From Bdellovibrio sp. CG10_big_fil_rev_8_21_14_0_10_47_8 (GTDB lineage Bacteria > Bdellovibrionota > Bdellovibrionia > Bdellovibrionales > Bdellovibrionaceae), in the NCBI GenBank assembly GCA_002773975.1, contig PEZR01000099.1, forward strand, positions 2,250 through 11,239: a stretch of 8,990 nt of DNA. The letters run 5' to 3'. Numbering within the stretch: the stretch's first letter is position 1; each line of letters opens with the position of its first letter. A program made the translations under genes and the position numbers. Below are positions 7,753 to 8,990 of this stretch, one piece after another. The notes beneath the pieces were generated by a model. The model worked only from the letters and a program-made list of their open reading frames with translations, searched no databases and had not been told where the DNA came from.

Positions 7753-7849
7753 TTCTAAGAGCGAATCCTTCAACTCGTTGCCCGACTGTTGTGGGGCTGA
7801 ATTATTTCTGATTGAGACTTGGTCAACCCCGTGAGATGATTGACGAATC
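7753..7849 (+). other. Intergenic gap between mlaD and purH, no clear promoter or terminator
   Basis: This 97-base gap is the only real non-coding stretch. There is no hairpin followed by a T-run, so no intrinsic terminator is visible for the mla operon. A short inverted repeat GATTC/GAATC (7751-7755 and 7762-7766) is too weak to count. TTGAGA (7812-7817) and GATGAT (7835-7840), 17 bases apart, resemble a poor sigma-70 promoter, but would start the transcript almost at the purH ATG. purH may have its own promoter here or be read through from mlaD. Confidence 0.5.
7793..7830 (+). promoter_or_regulatory. Possible 5' leader hairpin before purH
   Basis: GGGGCTGA at 7793-7800 can pair with TCAACCCC at 7823-7830, giving seven pairs and one C-A mismatch around a 22-base loop. 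It ends 19 bases before the purH start. No known riboswitch or attenuator is recognised, and a stem of this quality can occur by chance. Confidence 0.2.
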
Positions 7850-8990
7850 ATGTTTAAAAATGCTCTCGTTAGTGTCTCAGATAAGACGGGTTTGGTTGAG
7901 TTCTTAAAACCTCTAGCAGCGCAAGGCCTGCGAATCGTTTCCACCGGTGGAACGGCAAAACATCTCAAAGAAAACGGTCTGCAGGTGGTTGATGTTTCGG
8001 AACAGACTCAATTCCCAGAGGTCATGGGTGGCCGAGTAAAGACTTTACACCCACTGATTCACATGGCCTTGTTGGCGCGCACTGGTCATGCTGAAGACGA
8101 AAAACTTTTGAAACAATACGGGCTTGAGCCTTTTGATTTGGTGATTTGCAATCTCTATCCATTTGAAGAGTCTCTTTTAAAATCCCTGCCCGAAGAAGAG
8201 ATGATTGAAAATATCGATATCGGAGGGCCGACGGTATTGCGAGCTTCCGCGAAATGTTTTGATCGCATAGCGGTGATTTGTCATCCTCAAGATTACGCGT
8301 GGATCTCTCAAAAGTCAGAGCTGAATTCTACTGATCGAAAAAAATTGGCGGCCAAGGTTTTTTCTCACGTGTCATCGTACGACTCTTTGGTGAGTGCCTA
8401 TTTAGATCCTGAATGGGGTGAGCGTTTCTCGTTGGCTGGCCACAAGGTCATGAGTCTTCGTTATGGTGAGAACCCTCAGCAGGCCGCTTCTTGGTATCGT
8501 CGTATGGGCTGTGACTCGGGTCTTCATTCGGCAGAAATTCTGCAGGGAAAGGTGTTATCTTATAACAATCTTCTCGATCTTGATGCAGCAGTGGGTCTGG
8601 TTCAGGCTCTAGAACATCCATCGGCTGTGGCTGTTAAACACAACAATCCCTGTGGAGTAGCGACCGCAGACTCGTTGGCCGAGGCGGTGGTCAAAGCCCT
8701 GAAGTCCGACCCCATCAGTGTGTTTGGTGGCATCATCGCCGTTAATCGAAAGATCACTCAAGTCGAGGCTGAAGCTTTGCAGGGAATTTTTCTGGAGTGT
8801 TTGATCGCACCGGACTATGAGCCCCAGGCACTAGAAATTTTTTCGCGAAAAAAGAATTTTAGGGTTTTGAAGTGGCCTGATCTGATGAGTTTAAATTCAG
8901 ATTTTGATTTGAAGACCGTCCAGGGTGGATTTTTGATCCAAAAGAAAGATGTGCTTTCTGCATCGACGGAGACCTGGAAGATCAAAGGTG
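7850..8990 (+). CDS. purH: Bifunctional AICAR formyltransferase / IMP cyclohydrolase (3' end missing)
   Basis: This enzyme carries out the last two steps of de novo purine synthesis: formylation of AICAR with 10-formyl-THF, then ring closure to IMP. It is cytoplasmic. 380 codons are present of a usual length of roughly 510-530, and the frame runs off the right edge. The N-terminal MGS-like cyclohydrolase domain shows ALVSVSDKTG, STGGT, FPEVMGGRVKTLHP, NLYPF and IDIGGPTVLRASAK. The transformylase domain starts about residue 200 with LRYGENPQQAA and carries KHNNPCGVA (Lys263, His264), the active-site pair. Two usual motif residues differ: the His of RYGENPHQ is Gln210, and the GG after TLHPxIH is MA. 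The ATG at 7850 is well fixed, because an in-frame TGA lies at 7841-7843, but its Shine-Dalgarno is poor. It is 97 bases from mlaD and probably a separate transcription unit. Confidence 0.96.
   Translation, partial: MFKNALVSVSDKTGLVEFLKPLAAQGLRIVSTGGTAKHLKENGLQVVDVSEQTQFPEVMGGRVKTLHPLIHMALLARTGHAEDEKLLKQYGLEPFDLVICNLYPFEESLLKSLPEEEMIENIDIGGPTVLRASAKCFDRIAVICHPQDYAWISQKSELNSTDRKKLAAKVFSHVSSYDSLVSAYLDPEWGERFSLAGHKVMSLRYGENPQQAASWYRRMGCDSGLHSAEILQGKVLSYNNLLDLDAAVGLVQALEHPSAVAVKHNNPCGVATADSLAEAVVKALKSDPISVFGGIIAVNRKITQVEAEALQGIFLECLIAPDYEPQALEIFSRKKNFRVLKWPDLMSLNSDFDLKTVQGGFLIQKKDVLSASTETWKIKG

Noticed and set aside
7751..7766. GATTC/GAATC inverted repeat just after mlaD as a terminator
   Set aside because: Five pairs only, not GC-rich, and no following T-run.
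7836..7907. Short frame starting ATGATTGACGAATC as a leader peptide of purH
   Set aside because: It overlaps purH in another frame, has no Shine-Dalgarno and no attenuator-like codon run.

Overview
The window holds seven genes, all on the + strand and packed almost without gaps. In order they are: a membrane histidine kinase cut by the left edge, a cytoplasmic protein with a degenerate GGDEF domain, alanine racemase (alr), three genes of an Mla-type lipid transporter (mlaE, mlaF, mlaD), and purH cut by the right edge. I see no tRNA, rRNA, insertion sequence, CRISPR array or long repeat. The only stretch without a gene is about 97 bases before purH.

The organism is a diderm (Gram-negative-type) bacterium with an outer membrane and near-balanced base composition. 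The very long MlaD, the absence of mlaB and mlaC, the TTG and GTG starts, and the signalling proteins with degenerate domains fit the former Deltaproteobacteria, with Bdellovibrionota my best guess. This is an inference from the feel of the proteins, not from a marker gene.

Layout. 1-2082: Cache-type sensor kinase with a roughly 160-residue Pro/Ala/Lys-rich tail. 2079-3563: pseudo-receiver, coiled coil, GAF-like and degenerate GGDEF protein. 3574-4785: alr from a TTG start. 4782-5618, 5615-6373 and 6370-7752: mlaE, mlaF and mlaD. 7850 to the right edge: purH.

Four of the five junctions from the kinase to mlaD are 4-base start/stop overlaps (GTGA or ATGA), and the fifth is a 10-base gap with a good Shine-Dalgarno sequence. 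The first six genes therefore look like one translationally coupled operon. It joins a two-component and probable c-di-GMP signalling module to a peptidoglycan-precursor enzyme and a phospholipid transporter, so an envelope theme is plausible. purH is housekeeping and stands apart.

The two most interesting points are these. The GGDEF protein has lost its synthase site but keeps the RxxD c-di-GMP-binding site. MlaD carries a C-terminal segment that reads as an outer-membrane beta-barrel and could turn the transporter into a one-protein bridge across the envelope.
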